A DNA stretch of 45,192 nt from Thoreauomyces humboldtii (taxonomy: Eukaryota; Chytridiomycota; Chytridiomycetes; Spizellomycetales; Powellomycetaceae), in assembly GCA_027596035.1 (NCBI GenBank), contig JADGJA010000088.1:1-45192 (forward strand). Direction: 5' to 3'. Of the stretch, positions 31,469 to 42,963 are shown one piece after another. Each line of letters opens with the position of its first letter. The first letter of the stretch is position 1. A program made the position numbers and the translations under genes. The notes beneath the pieces are model-generated. The model searched no databases. It was not told where the DNA came from and saw only the letters and a program-made list of their open reading frames with translations.

Positions 31469-31812
31469 TTCTCCGTAGCTGTATTCGATGGATGTTGAAG
31501 TGTTTTGTGTTGAAGGTCGGTTCTCTCCTTCCAAGACGGTCAACAGGATTGGTCAACAGGATTTGTAAATGCGCTTTTTTCGCGAGCCGCGTTTGCGGAC
31601 GGACGAGAGGGTTGTGAGGTCACAGGTCGCACAAGATCTCTTGCACCAAAAAACCCCACAGGTTTGGAAGATTCGGTACGATATGTGATGAAATGCAAAA
31701 AGAAACTAAATATACAAAAGAACGGCAGTAACGGTAGTGGGGGCAAGAATCAATACGCCGACGTGCAACAGAAGATACAGTGGGGTCATTAAGGTGGTGA
31801 GAGCTAGTCTGA
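31469..31812. other. Intergenic region, RAD50 3' end to Sec14-GOLD start
   Basis: About 340 bp in which RAD50 ends and the promoter of the Sec14-GOLD gene should lie (both on the minus strand). No TATA box or other clear site, and no coding frame, is visible. Confidence 0.4.
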
Positions 31813-34800
31813 CTACTCGAAGTCTTGAAAGTGGACAGGCTCCTCCTGTTCCAAGATGGCGTGACGAGTGATGACCGAGTGACCACTGTCGAGCGAAGAG
31901 CAAGAGGGAGCAACTGTATCAGGGCGGTGAAAAATCGGATGAGTCACAAAGAGGAACGTACTCTTCATCTTTCGATACGCGCCAGTAGTAGTCTGCATAT
32001 TCGGATTTGCCGAGAAGCTGCATGAACTCCTCGTCATGTGTGATGACGACAAGCTGGAAGTTTGATTGCTGGCGTCGGAGCTTGATGATGCTATGCAATA
32101 GGTTGAGTACTAAGTAATGAGCTAAATACACATGCATGCTTACTTTGCGAGGGATTCTGCAAGACTTTCGATATTGTCCCTATCAAGGTTGGTAGTGGGT
32201 TCGTCCAACGCCAAGATGCCACAGTTGAGACAGAATGTCTCCGCGAGCGCAAGCCTGATGATCAGACTTGTGAGAACCTTCTGTCCCGCGCTGCATCGTC
32301 CCCTCATATCCAGGGAAACGGTGCCCTTGACCATTACGACGCGATAGTTGTATGTGCGGTTGCCGGGCACATTATCGGCGTCAGACCGAATCTCGATGGT
32401 ATCGATGTCCGCCCCTTGATATGTGTTCACCCAGAGTTCCCGGATGATCTTGTTGATTTCTTCCATCTTCATCGAGTGGTACTTCATGATGGCGTTTTCG
32501 AGAGCTTTGGCGTACTTTTCCAGATCGTGGTTCGCCATCTCTTCCGTCTTGAGCTCGATAAGCTGCCGTCGATAATCAATCTCCACGTCCTTGTAGTCGC
32601 TCCGGAGTTCACCCTGCAGGCGTTCCACCTGCGCTTGCATTTGTTTGCATTCTCCGACCAAGCCTGCTCGCTGTAGTATGTGAAGTATAAGCACTTGCAC
32701 CAAACTTTGCTTAAAACGCCGAAAACATACCTCGCCAACCAAGTGATCATGCTTCTTCTTCAACCGATTGTATTGCGTGTTGATGGAATCCGTGTCGCAC
32801 CCAGCGAGCTTCTCCTCCAATCGCCCGATCTTTGCTTGTAGAGTTGCTACCTCTTTCAATAGCAATCGCGCTTTTAAGTTATCGTCAATCTGGCGACGCA
32901 GGCCCTGCACGTCGCTGCGGGCTTCGCGAATGGCATCCATTTCCGTTTGTAGCACGGCGAGTTCGGTGTTTATGCCCGCTATTTGTGATTCAGCTGTCCG
33001 AATCTCCTCCTCACAGCTTTTGAGGCGCTCATGACTGCCACGCTCTTCGTATCTGCCGAGCGAAGATAATAAGCGTCATCTCCTGAACTTATGCGAGTGA
33101 AAGCGTACCGTTTTATGTCCAGATCTACGCTCTCGAGGCGCAGTAGGGACTGTTGCAGGGTCGAAATGCTTCGTGAATGCTCGCTCTCTACGCGCGCAGA
33201 CTGCTGTCGGCAGCGAGCGAGTTCGGCTTCCTTCTCACGGACAACAGGCAAACGCTCCGCCGCACTGGCTTCTGCTTCGATAATGTCGTGTTGGTAAATG
33301 TCGATCTCGGATTTGAGATCCTGAATGACAGCTTGGAGCTTGTCACGCTCCTGAAGCTGAAAGCTCGACTTCTGAAGCTGCTCGCGAACATCTCGCACTC
33401 GGTTTTCTCGGTTCTGCAGCTCGGTCTGACGGAGCCGAGCTTCGCTGTTGAGCCGTGTCAGATCCCGACGCAGGTTGCGGCATTGGAGCTGGAGATCCTC
33501 ATGTTCCTTCTGGACATCGTCCATAGTCTTCGTCGAGCCCGAAGTGCTGAGATCCTGATGGATGCGCTCGATTTCCGAAATGAGCTGGTCGATCTCTTGC
33601 TGGGCTCGCATCGCAGTCTCCACATTGCGCTGTAAAGTCTCGGCGTCGGTCTTTTCCTGGCCAAGAAGCGCCGTGGTTGATTCGCTATCTTCCTGTGTCG
33701 TCTGAAGGGTTTCGCGCTCTCGCTCGTACTCGTCCAAACGCTTGCGGATCTCTGGAATCTCAGAGTCGCGTAGTCGTTCCGCATCATCCCACACAGTTCG
33801 CAAGTTTAGCAATGAATCCCGAGTTTGTTCGGCAACCGCGAGCTCCTCGTCAGCCGCTTTCCGGGCCTCCGGAATGCGGTCGAGAATAGTCTGAAGCTTG
33901 CTGCCAAACTTGGCGCCTTCCTCTTCTTCGAAGCCCCGAACGCACAGCGGACAGCACCCGTTGCCCTCAAACTTCTTGATGAATTTAATGTACATAGCGC
34001 CGGCACTCCGCATCGATGCCACCTCGTCTCGCTTTTCCTTGACATCCTCTTCTGCGGCGGCGGTGGCAGCGAGGAAGTCGTCACCCCCGGTGGCGGCCTT
34101 CAAGCGAGCCAGCCGATCGTTCAGCTCCGTGGTCTTGCGGTTGAGATTCGTTCGGGCCATCGAGATCTGGGTCTCAATGGAGGAGAGCTTCCTGTCACCC
34201 TTTGCCGATTTTTCTTCAAGCTGTTTGTACTCGGCCTGTTTGATCTTGACCATCTTCCTGGCCTCGCCGTCCATCTCTCGAGTCTCTGGCACATTCTGTA
34301 GCAGCTTCTGGAATTCAGCTTTCACAGCGGCAAGTAGTCGGCTCGCTGCCTCCTCTTTGCGTTCCTTCTCCGTCCTTTTCAGCGATAACCGCGCGCGCGT
34401 ATCCGCCTGCATGTTGAGCAGGGACATTTCGTCGTTCACACGGGTGAGGGCAAACTCGCGATCCTGGAGCTCCTGGTTGATGGCCCGCTGCTTTGCATCA
34501 CTCTCGGTTGCGTTGTAAGTCTGCTTTGCAGTGTCCAACTGCTGTTCCTCGTCCGCAAGCGTTCGCTGCTGATCATCCACGTCCGCTTGCGTTATTTTCA
34601 GGCTCTGAGTTTGCTGCATATGCTGCGCGATTTTTTGACGGTGGCTTTCGATCTGCCGACGTGTCATCTTCTTGGTCTCATCGAAGGAGGCGATCTCACC
34701 TTTGAGTTTTTGAATCTCGTTCAGGGCGCTGTTCTCCGTGTCCTTGTTTTCTGACTTCACCGATTCCAGAGCAACGAGGCGGCTGTTCACATCGGATCGA

Positions 34801-36454
34801 ATTTTCCGGCCAAACCTATCAATATCGGTGAAAGACAGCGGAAGGTTGTCGAAGCCGGAGTAATGATGCTCTGCAATCAACTCTACGACCACCGAATCGC
34901 GCTCCTGCACTTTTCGTTCGTTAGCCGTACGCTCGCCTTCGAGGCGTCCCCTCATGGTGAGATGGGTGGTTTGTGCATTGCGTAGCTGATCAAGCTTTTG
35001 CTTCGCACGACCCATCTTGACTTCGCAATCCTGCTGTTCCGCTTCCTTGGCCGCAGCATTTTCTTCGTGCTCACGAAAAAGACGCTTGAGCTCCGCGTCG
35101 TCTTCCGAAAACACGGTCATATTTTGCTCAAGCTCAGACATGGCTTGCTGCTTCATGTTCCGTTCGAGCTTGTGTTGTTTCACGGCAACGCCGAGGTCCT
35201 GAGCCCGAGCGTTCTGTTCCATAAGGCCTTCCATCTGCTTGACTGTTTCAGCAATCTCGCCTCCATCCAACAATTGAACACGTTCTTGAGCCTTAATCAG
35301 TTTGCCCTGCAAGGACGTCAGAACACTCCGGACCTACCCAAAAAAGAAAATGAATTCAGCATCAGCTACGGGGTTTCAGCGAGGTAAATATCGACTTGTA
35401 GCATACATCTTCAGCTTTCGCCTTAGTGACCTTCAAATGCGAAAGATTATTCTCCGCCAGCTTCAATTTTGTGACTTGCTCCTTCCGCAAGGTTTTAATA
35501 TTGTCGAGCGCTTTCGTATATCTATTACAACAGGATAAGATCGTTGTGCGACATGGTTCTGCATTTTGGTTCTGATCCGCTTACCGCGTCGATGCGAAGA
35601 TTTCGTCAAACTTCTTTTTCAATACACTCGGTTCAGAGAGCGGCCTTACGAACATGTTGGACAAATCAGTACAGGTTGTTGAGATGTCCAACCGTGCACG
35701 CATACCAATAGGAGTCTTCCTGATGACAGAAGATCACGTTGTCGAGAATCGCCCTCGATACCCCCAGCTGCAAAGGCATTTCTGCGTCGAGTTCTGCACA
35801 TTTCGTGCTCAGACTATGTTTCTACAGTCCCTCCTCCGTCAGCTCCACTGCTCTCATGGCACCCAACGATGAACCACGTACCACTCCTTCGTCGTCGACA
35901 GTAGCCAGCACCGTCTCAAGGGTCTTTTGCGTGACCCCAACCTTCTTCTGAGTGACCGACATGGACCGGATGCACACCATGTCGCGCCTGTTGACGTTTT
36001 TGAAGGCCAGTCGGATTTGAGCCTTCACTTCGGTGGCTTGTGCGAGCTTTTTCATCCGGACCACACGTGAGACACGGAAATCGGGATTGAAGCGGAAGCA
36101 TCAAACGAGCTTCACCTTTGGGTCGTGTATGAATGCCCCTCCTTTCGAGTTCGGTGGAAGGTCCCCGGTAGTGGCATATTTCAAACATTCGATGATGGTC
36201 TGTAGATATCGTGAGAAAGTGTTTCGCAAGACCGTGGTCTCGCCAAGGTTGCGGGCCGCACCGTCTTGCCCGCACCATTGTGCCCAACGATGACCGTCAG
36301 CGGAGTATAAAACTGCATGCGATAGAACTGATGCGGGTCGAAGGACCGCACCCCTCTGAGCAAACGAGAAGCAGCTTGAGTTTGACCGGCTTTACCGAAA
36401 GACAAGTCGAAGCGGCCGCAAGCACCTAATGGTCAAACCGTCTATTTGTGACAT
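31813..36454 (-). CDS. RAD50: DNA double-strand break repair ATPase Rad50
   Basis: Twelve exons: 36454-36426, 36355-36262, 36199-36116, 36046-35882, 35821-35706, 35644-35585, 35521-35407, 35333-33109, 33052-32731, 32670-32144, 32090-31962 and 31885-31813. All phases close, giving 1312 aa, the usual Rad50 length. The N-terminal ATPase half starts [17 protein letters not shown], with Walker A GHNGAGKT and the Q-loop region [12 protein letters not shown]. Two long antiparallel coiled coils surround the zinc hook CPLC near residue 683. The C-terminal half has the signature CSAGQKVL, Walker [12 protein letters not shown] and the H-loop VITHDEEF. Rad50 works with Mre11 and Nbs1/Xrs2 in the nucleus to tether and process DNA ends. 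Confidence 0.96.
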
Positions 36455-36827
36455 AGCTCCTCGCTACTCGCAGAACACTTGCGGGGCAAGCGATGAGTGG
36501 ACTGCTTCTCAACAAGGGTCGAGCGAGGAGGACTGCGTATAGCTTATTTCTCGGATTTCAGAGCCTCTTCTAGAGTGGGAGGTGGGTACCGGTACGGTGA
36601 AGTCGAAACTTTGAAGACGTCCGGCCCACTCGGACGCATCGTAGAGGAAAACGCGCGGTCGACTCGGCATCGCCCACGACTGCCAGGGCTCGGCATCCTA
36701 GACATACCGGCACCCGGCAAGGACTACAGGAAAGTACAAGAGTCCACAATAGTCTGTGCGGATGTACATGATCCGCGCGTCCCGTCAACCGCAGCGTTAG
36801 GAGGAAGCACGTTTGGATAGAAACCTG
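36455..36827. promoter_or_regulatory. RAD50 upstream region
   Basis: About 370 bp between the RAD50 start (-) and the first ATG of the broken F-box-like gene (+). A plus-strand frame from 36497 has no similarity. The promoter of RAD50 should be here; no TATA box is seen. Confidence 0.35.
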
Positions 36828-36966
36828 ATGAGGCAGATGCCCATGAACGGATCCAAGGTTTTCACCGAAATGCCCGACGACATCTTTAATGCGGACCTGA
36901 TGAGGCAGATGCCCATGAACGGATCCAAGGTTCTCACCGAAACACCTGACGACATCTTGATTGCGG
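36823..36966 (+). repeat. 72-bp in-frame tandem duplication
   Basis: Two adjacent 72-bp units (36823-36894 and 36895-36966) encode 24 residues each, both including LMRQMPMNGSKV and PDDI. They differ by only a few bases. The second unit leads directly into the F-box-like helix. Confidence 0.92.
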
Positions 36967-39351
36967 TCCTGGGTCGGCTTGATTGGCCCTCGGTTTGTCG
37001 AATTGCGGCTTGCTCATCGGCACTGCGCAGCCGCGTGTCCGCCCTGCACCGGCTCTTCCAGCCATACTGCCAGTTGATTGCGGCATTGTGTCGCGACTTG
37101 GCTTGGGATACGACTGCGGGATTGACGGCGTCAGCCGTGCATGGAGCATCTATACCGGGGTCTGCAGGCGAGCTGGCAGAGCTTGCGAGTGCCGGCGACT
37201 AGCTCGATCTGGAGTTTTGCACGTACATTGAATTCCTTAAAGGCCTCGCTTGTCTCGAACCCGTGCAGATTGACGAGCACGTCATCGAAAATGCGGAGCA
37301 ATTCCGTAAGAATTGCGGTTGGGCGAAAGGCCTTGCAGAGGGAGCTCACCGCGGGCAAACACTGCCCCAAGGATGGATGGGCGTCTTTTCCACATTGGAC
37401 GAATCAACGCACGACGGTGAAGCCTGCACCACATCCCGAGGCTCTGTGGTCGTGCCACTGGCGTTTGGTGATTTGCTGCTGGGATACTACTATGCCCATG
37501 AGTACGTTCGCAGGGACGAGACGGACAATATAGAGCTGGAGATCACGGCCAAGCTCCCTGGGCAACGCTCAGTATTGGTCTACCGCCACCGCAAAGAGAC
37601 CTGGAATCACAGCACTGTGTACTCGGCCATCAGTGTGCTCGCGACCGCTCTTGACCAGTCGGTAGAGATGTCATACTCGCACTTTCTGATATCGCCTCGT
37701 ACGGATTTCTAAGTTTCTTTGGGCCTATAGGTAGAGACAGTCATGCAGTGGATCAAGACAGCCTCTGCTCTGGATCAAGGCCAGCTCGATCCAGACCGCG
37801 ACACCGTGACGTTCAAAGAAGCCGAACGGCTTGCGCCAGGTCCGAAACTCCTCTACATGTGGAAAGGAGCGCTGGTCCCAACTGCGAAGCGCACCGGTCT
37901 GTCGCCAGAGATTCTGGATGGATTCGACCGCTTGCGCCGGGCTGACCGCAATCAGCACACCAAAAACCTTTGGCTCCCGATTCGCAACTATGTGGAAAAA
38001 GCCCGCTCAGGTTCAAATGCCGGGCTTGCCATTGTTTTATCAGGTGCTATGTGCTCGATTTGCTGCGCAGCTAGCAGCGGAGCCACAACAGCTCGGTGCT
38101 CTCGATGTACCGACATGGATCGCGGCCAATTTCAAGATCGCCGTGTCTCGCACTTCGGTCACCGCGTTGTCCATGGAGTTTATTGCTAACTGCCGCGACG
38201 CTGGACTTGAAAATCAACCACCGACCTTCAGATTTGCAGTGAAACGGGGGGCCCAACACTATTACCAGGAATATCTTGACGATGACGAATGTGAGATCAG
38301 CGTCAAGGCTCACTTTGCCACAGGCCCCCACGGCGATTCTGACTACTCAAAGGGCTTTGTGACATTATTGAAGTATACGAGGCGCGAGGATTTGGGTAGA
38401 CCGGATTCAGAAGCAGAAAGCGAATCCGGCGAGGAAAACGCGGTAGCCCCATTGCCAACAGGGCATTCGGATTCTGTGGAAGAATCAGAGCAAAACGACG
38501 AACCTGTCTCAGTGAAGTTTGATCCATGGTGGAGACCCAACTTCGACCTGGCGGACGAGACTACTCGAACAACACTAACTGCGGCGTGGAGGGCTGTCGA
38601 CCCGGAGGCCGAGTTGGGCGGACCGGTTCGCTTTGCTCTGACGCTGCTTGCATTCTCAATGTGCTTCGTGGTCAAGAAAGATGCCTTTCCTAGCATTAGG
38701 CGGGAATTGATCCAAAGACTTGAGCATCCATGGTTCGACGACAACGACGACAAGGACGACGCCGACTATGAAAACCTCGATACTGCGAGCGACCATTCGT
38801 CTGAGTACTGGTCGGATGACGAGAGCGACGGGGAAGGCGACACCCTGACAACAGAGGAGGAGGAAGGAGAAACGGCTGGCGACACCACTGTCCAAGAAGA
38901 GGACCAGATCGCCGTATACGTTGCGGCGCGCAGACGGCTTTATCCCGGGATCCACGACCAGCTGCCAAATTACGATGCGATGTGGCTGATCCAGTTTCTG
39001 ATGGGAAGCGCCTACCTTGATGACACGGCGGTGGTCGGCTGTCTTCTGGTGCGCAGACAGAAAGGTCTGCCCAATCCGCCACATTGTGAGGTGTGGCTGG
39101 AACAGAAAGACTTGAACATGGAAGAAAATGAGGATTACTGCGAAGAATTGAGAGATGAGTTTCTCGAAGCGCTGAGGAAACCCGAATCTGCCGATATGCT
39201 ACCCGGCCAGTGGGAGACTTTAGAGGAGTAGTTTCACGAGGAGATGCTCGCAGCCGTTTCACTGTATGTGGCGGAGGAGCAGAAGGTGAAGCAGGAGCGG
39301 GAACTATATTATGGGAAGCAGGACCGGGAAATTGATAACGAGGATTTTTGA
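36828..39351 (+). pseudogene. Broken F-box-like gene
   Basis: The N-terminal part (from ATG 36828) is a doubled 24-residue unit followed by an F-box-like helix set, LTETPDDILIAVLGRLDWPS with VCRIAACSSALRSRVSAL. The same frame continues past an in-frame TAG at 37200-37202 (next residues LDLEFCTYIEF) to 37712. There a TAA and then a TAG (37728-37730) lie before more coding-like sequence in the same frame. Near 38000-38050 the frame moves by one base into a clean run of about 400 codons. That run ends in TAG at 39229-39231, yet coding-like sequence (FHEEMLAAVSLYVAEEQKVK) continues to TGA at 39349-39351. A 36-nt in-frame intron could remove the TAA/TAG pair, but no intron I can find removes the other breaks. 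The C-terminal half is acidic (a long Asp/Glu-rich stretch). Most likely a decayed member of a large F-box family. Confidence 0.65.
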
Positions 39352-39537
39352 ACGTGACTCGCCGTCACTCAAGATAGAAATCGGGCCGGAGCGGCATGAG
39401 GAACCGCGACGCGAGCGCGCAAATGGCGAGCCCACGATATAGCCACGGCGTTCTGCAAGTATACAGTTCATGTACAACCATCGCTTATTACATAAATACA
39501 CACCAATATCCACTTTCTAAGCTTCATTCTCCGGCCT

Positions 39538-41308
39538 CTACAAATCAAAGTTCTCAACGTGCAAGTCAAACGCGTGTTCCGGACTCGAATAGCGTATGCA
39601 AGCAGTCTTCACTGCTGCTACCAGCGCCGCAGGTCCACAGACGAGCACAGCCGTCCTCTCCTCCCCTCCAGTCCGCTCCAAGAGCCGCTTGAAGATCCTG
39701 TCCAGATCCGGCCTTCCGGGCCTCACCCAGACCGTCCTCCCGTCCTGCATCTCCATCTCGGAGGGACCGTCCGGCCGGACAGGTCCGCGGGTGAGGTAGA
39801 ATTCCGTGGAGACGATAGGATTGTCGTTGGTCGGTTCGTTGTCGAGGGAGTGGTTCTGCTCGGTGTACTCTTGCAATAACATGGGTGTGTGGAAAGGTGG
39901 CAGGACACCAAGCCCGGATTGGAGTTTGTGCGCTTTCTGGGTAGATTCGTCGAGAAGGTACGAGTAGCTTCCGCTCTCACGTACGGCCCAGGCAAAGACA
40001 ACGTGACGGAGCTCGCGAGCGCCTCGTCGCCAGTTGTTGATGATGTCGTTATAGATGCTCTGTTGATAGATTTATGTTCAGTATGAAGCACAGAAGAACT
40101 GGACAGATGGAACGATGTACCTGTAATGGCGTGATCCCGATCCCGCCGGAGATCATAATGAAGTTCTTGTAGTTTTCCAGTGGAAAGGTCGGTTCTCCGT
40201 AAGGCCCATCGACCAACAGCTTGGGTAGCGGTCCCCCTTCCGCGCCGCCTGCCCGCAGCGCGATAGAGTCGGCGAGCTTCGCGACCTGAGCCGTCCAGTT
40301 GCCCAGAACACGGACATGGATTGATACAGTATCCACATCGTCGGGGCACGTTGATATAGAGAAAGGGTGCCATTCGAACGCACTCAACGTGGGAAGGCAG
40401 ATGAAGACGTACTGACCGGCGTCATATCGAAATTTCGGGGTCCTATCGAATTCGATCCTGACCACCCCGCCAGGCAGCACCTTTATCGACTTCATCTCGA
40501 TCGCGGCTCGTGCGCTTCTGATGCGAAGCCCAATGTCGAGTGCATATAGCACGAGCGCTGGTGCGAGGAAACCGATCGCTGCTCCCTCGTGGATGGCGGC
40601 AAACACGACAAAGATCAGAAAGAAAGGAATATGTGTTCTATAAAAGAACTCGAAAAAGTGTCGTCTGATGAAAGGTAGCGAGGTGACGAAAAGAGCGGCC
40701 ATCGCGAACCATGAGATTAAGCCGCTCAGGTTTAGGCCTGTGACGCCATCCCACATCTGTGAGCCAATGCCGTCCGGAAAGATGTCCTTGTTGGCGTAGA
40801 ACCCAATGTACATTGCGCCGTGAATTCCGAGCATAAGGATCGAAGCGTAAGCGATGTAGCGATGGTAGTTGATGGCGCGCTCGAAAGGCAAATTGAACAG
40901 GAAAAGAAGGAGGCCATTTCGTGAGACCGGAAACAGAGCCAGCATGGCCAGAAGAGTTCCGATCGAGCCTAGAGTGGTCGCGGAGTCGTTTGTAGGGGCA
41001 TCGCCGCGACGGAACTGTGGAGTGGGTTGGTGGTACGTCCCAAAGTATCCGACTAACAGAGCTGCCCCGGCAGCCACGCAGAAGGCTATAAAGGCCGTCC
41101 AGAAGACAGCCTGACCCAAGGTAACGCGCAAAGAGAGACGTTCCGAGCAAAGCCAGGGAATCGGCTGGGTGAAGGGTGCAAGATAATGTTGCCTTCGGCC
41201 GGACCACGTGATATACCACGCGGGGAAGCGACGACGGCGGTTGGGAGCAATTGACGCTTCGGAGTCGGCTGTTGCTCGCGCATGGTCATAGGGACGTAAG
41301 GAAGACAT
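39538..41308 (-). CDS. Ferric reductase / NADPH oxidase-family transmembrane protein
   Basis: Exons are 41308-40121 and 40059-39538, phase 0, 569 aa. A membrane half with about six helices holds the ferric-reductase domain, with heme histidines in NYHRYIAYASILMLGIHGAM and FYRTHIPFFLIFVVFAAIHE. The FAD-binding domain follows: YDAGQYVFICLP then EWHPFSISTCPDD. The NADPH domain has VDGPYGEPTF, the glycine-rich MISGGIGITPLQ (the intron falls right after it) and the terminal VCGPAALVAAV. It ends in HVENFDL, near the usual C-terminal E-x-F. Such enzymes reduce Fe(III) or Cu(II) at the cell surface before uptake; a superoxide-producing role cannot be excluded. The start at 41308 is the first ATG in frame. 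Confidence 0.9.
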
Positions 41309-41653
41309 GGCGGTTTCTGATATTGAAGCACAAGTGGCCACGATGTTTTGGCAACGCGGATGGCGAGTGGGATGGTGAAGGGTGCAGTAGATAGTGCTCC
41401 TTGTTCATAACGAGCGCGAGATCTACCGGTATTCACTAATTAGTAGTGACGTGATGGCTCGATCGGTTACCGTCACAGCGGCCTTTTGGTTTGAGCCGGC
41501 TCCCCGACGGGTCCCCGTGCCCTTGCGTTACCGTAGCTACTCAATGTCCGAATCGATCAGACATCACCCCTCGGAAACTCATCGAGCACTTATAGCAGTA
41601 CTCGGACTGTGCTCCTGTCACCTTCGCATCCACTCATCAACAAGTTCAGAAAC
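41309..41653. promoter_or_regulatory. Divergent promoter, ferric reductase (-) and ataxin-3 (+)
   Basis: About 345 bp shared upstream region. It contains a perfect 10-bp palindrome ACTAATTAGT (41435-41444) followed closely by a CRE-like TGACGTGA (41447-41454). Which factor, if any, uses these is unknown. Confidence 0.4.
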
Positions 41654-42831
41654 ATGGACCTCCTACCCCACATCTTTTTCGAAAAGCAGGAAGGTCAACT
41701 ATGCGCTCAGCACTCTCTCAACGCGCTCCTGCAGGGGCCCTACTTCTCCCCAATCGATCTAGCCGACCTGGCCCGTCAGCTCGACGAGTCGGAGCGACTC
41801 GCTCGGATGGAAGGAGGGGAGACCGCCGAATACGCTAAGTGGCTTTCGGAAGGATCGGCGAACTACGACGACAGCGGGTTCTTCAGCGTCCAGGTTATCG
41901 AGAAGGCGTTGGAGGTCTGGGGACTCGGCGTCAAGCGGTTCGCGGGAGAGGACGGAAGAGGCGCCAGGGACGATCCTACGGGAGAGGAGGCGTTCATATG
42001 CAACCTGAGTGAACATTGGTTCACGTTGAGGAGGTTCGGAGCGTCCAGCAAGCGGTGGTACAATCTGAACAGCGTGTTCGACCGGCCCGCGTATGTGTCG
42101 GAAACCTATCTGGTATGAGCATGTAACCTTCATGGAACAGCCCAAACGAAGTGCGATTGCTGACTGACATTCCCGGGAAAATACCAGGCTCTGTTGCTGG
42201 CGCAACTTCAGAACGAAGGATACTCGATATTCGTACTCACGGGCAAGCTCCCACAGTCGGAAGCCGACGTGTACGCCGAAGCGAGTCCCGTGCCGGATCC
42301 GTCCCAAATACCAAAGGGTCCCGCAGGGAAGGCCAGCGGGATGGAAGGATCTTTGAGCGTGAAGGGGGTCGGGCAGAGTGGCTCCTCTTCAGGAGGCGGG
42401 GATGATGAGCTTGCGAGGTATGTCATGTCTCGCAAATCTCGCAGAGATTCTCGGAGTGGAAGCTCACTGGTCGTTTTCGCTCCCGTAGGGCAATCGCTAT
42501 GAGTTTAGGACAGCCCACAACGTCATCCTCAACACCCTCACAAGCGCAAACTCCCACATCTCCAACTCTTCAGCGCGCACTCGCAGAGTCGTTGAAGGAG
42601 GGATCGGGAGGCGACAACAAGTCCTTGCAGGAAGCTCTCCGAGCCAGCATGGCAGAGGACGACGAGCGAGCAGTTCAAGCGGCTCTGGCTGCCAGCTTGG
42701 GGGACGAAGGAACGAAGCGGGGGAGAGAACCTGAGACGAACGCGACGGGACCGGGTGGACAACCAACTATGGAGGAAATGACCCCCGAAGAAATTAGACG
42801 GAGAAGGTTGGAGAGGTTCGGAGGTTCTTGA
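41654..42831 (+). CDS. Ataxin-3-like Josephin deubiquitinase
   Basis: Exons are 41654-42112, 42188-42417 and 42489-42831, 343 aa, phases closed. The Josephin domain (about 1-190) has the catalytic triad: Cys17 in QEGQLCAQHSLNALLQG, His121 in SEHWFTLRRFG and Asn139 in WYNLNSVFD. It ends with ALLLAQLQNEGYSIFVLTGK and SEADVY. Four UIM-like helices follow: ELARAIAMSLGQ (split by intron 2), LQRALAESLKE, LQEALRASMAEDDE and VQAALAASLGDE. The C-terminus, TPEEIRRRRLERFGGS, is Arg-rich like the Cdc48/VCP-binding motif of ataxin-3, though it sits after the last UIM rather than between UIMs. It trims ubiquitin chains in protein quality control. No polyglutamine tract is present. Confidence 0.93.
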
Positions 42832-42963
42832 GAGGCTTCCCCTGTTCTTTTCGTAGGGACTTCCCTGGAATAACTTATACGAGCTCAGTTTCAAGAAAAC
42901 CTTCGCTTGGGATATATGATTGAGGGTCATCACTAACTATAACAGAAAGACAGGCGGCGCTAC
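42832..42963. other. Convergent 3' intergenic region
   Basis: Only 132 bp separate the ataxin-3 (+) and PacC (-) stop codons. AT-richer than the surroundings and without any coding frame. Confidence 0.5.
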
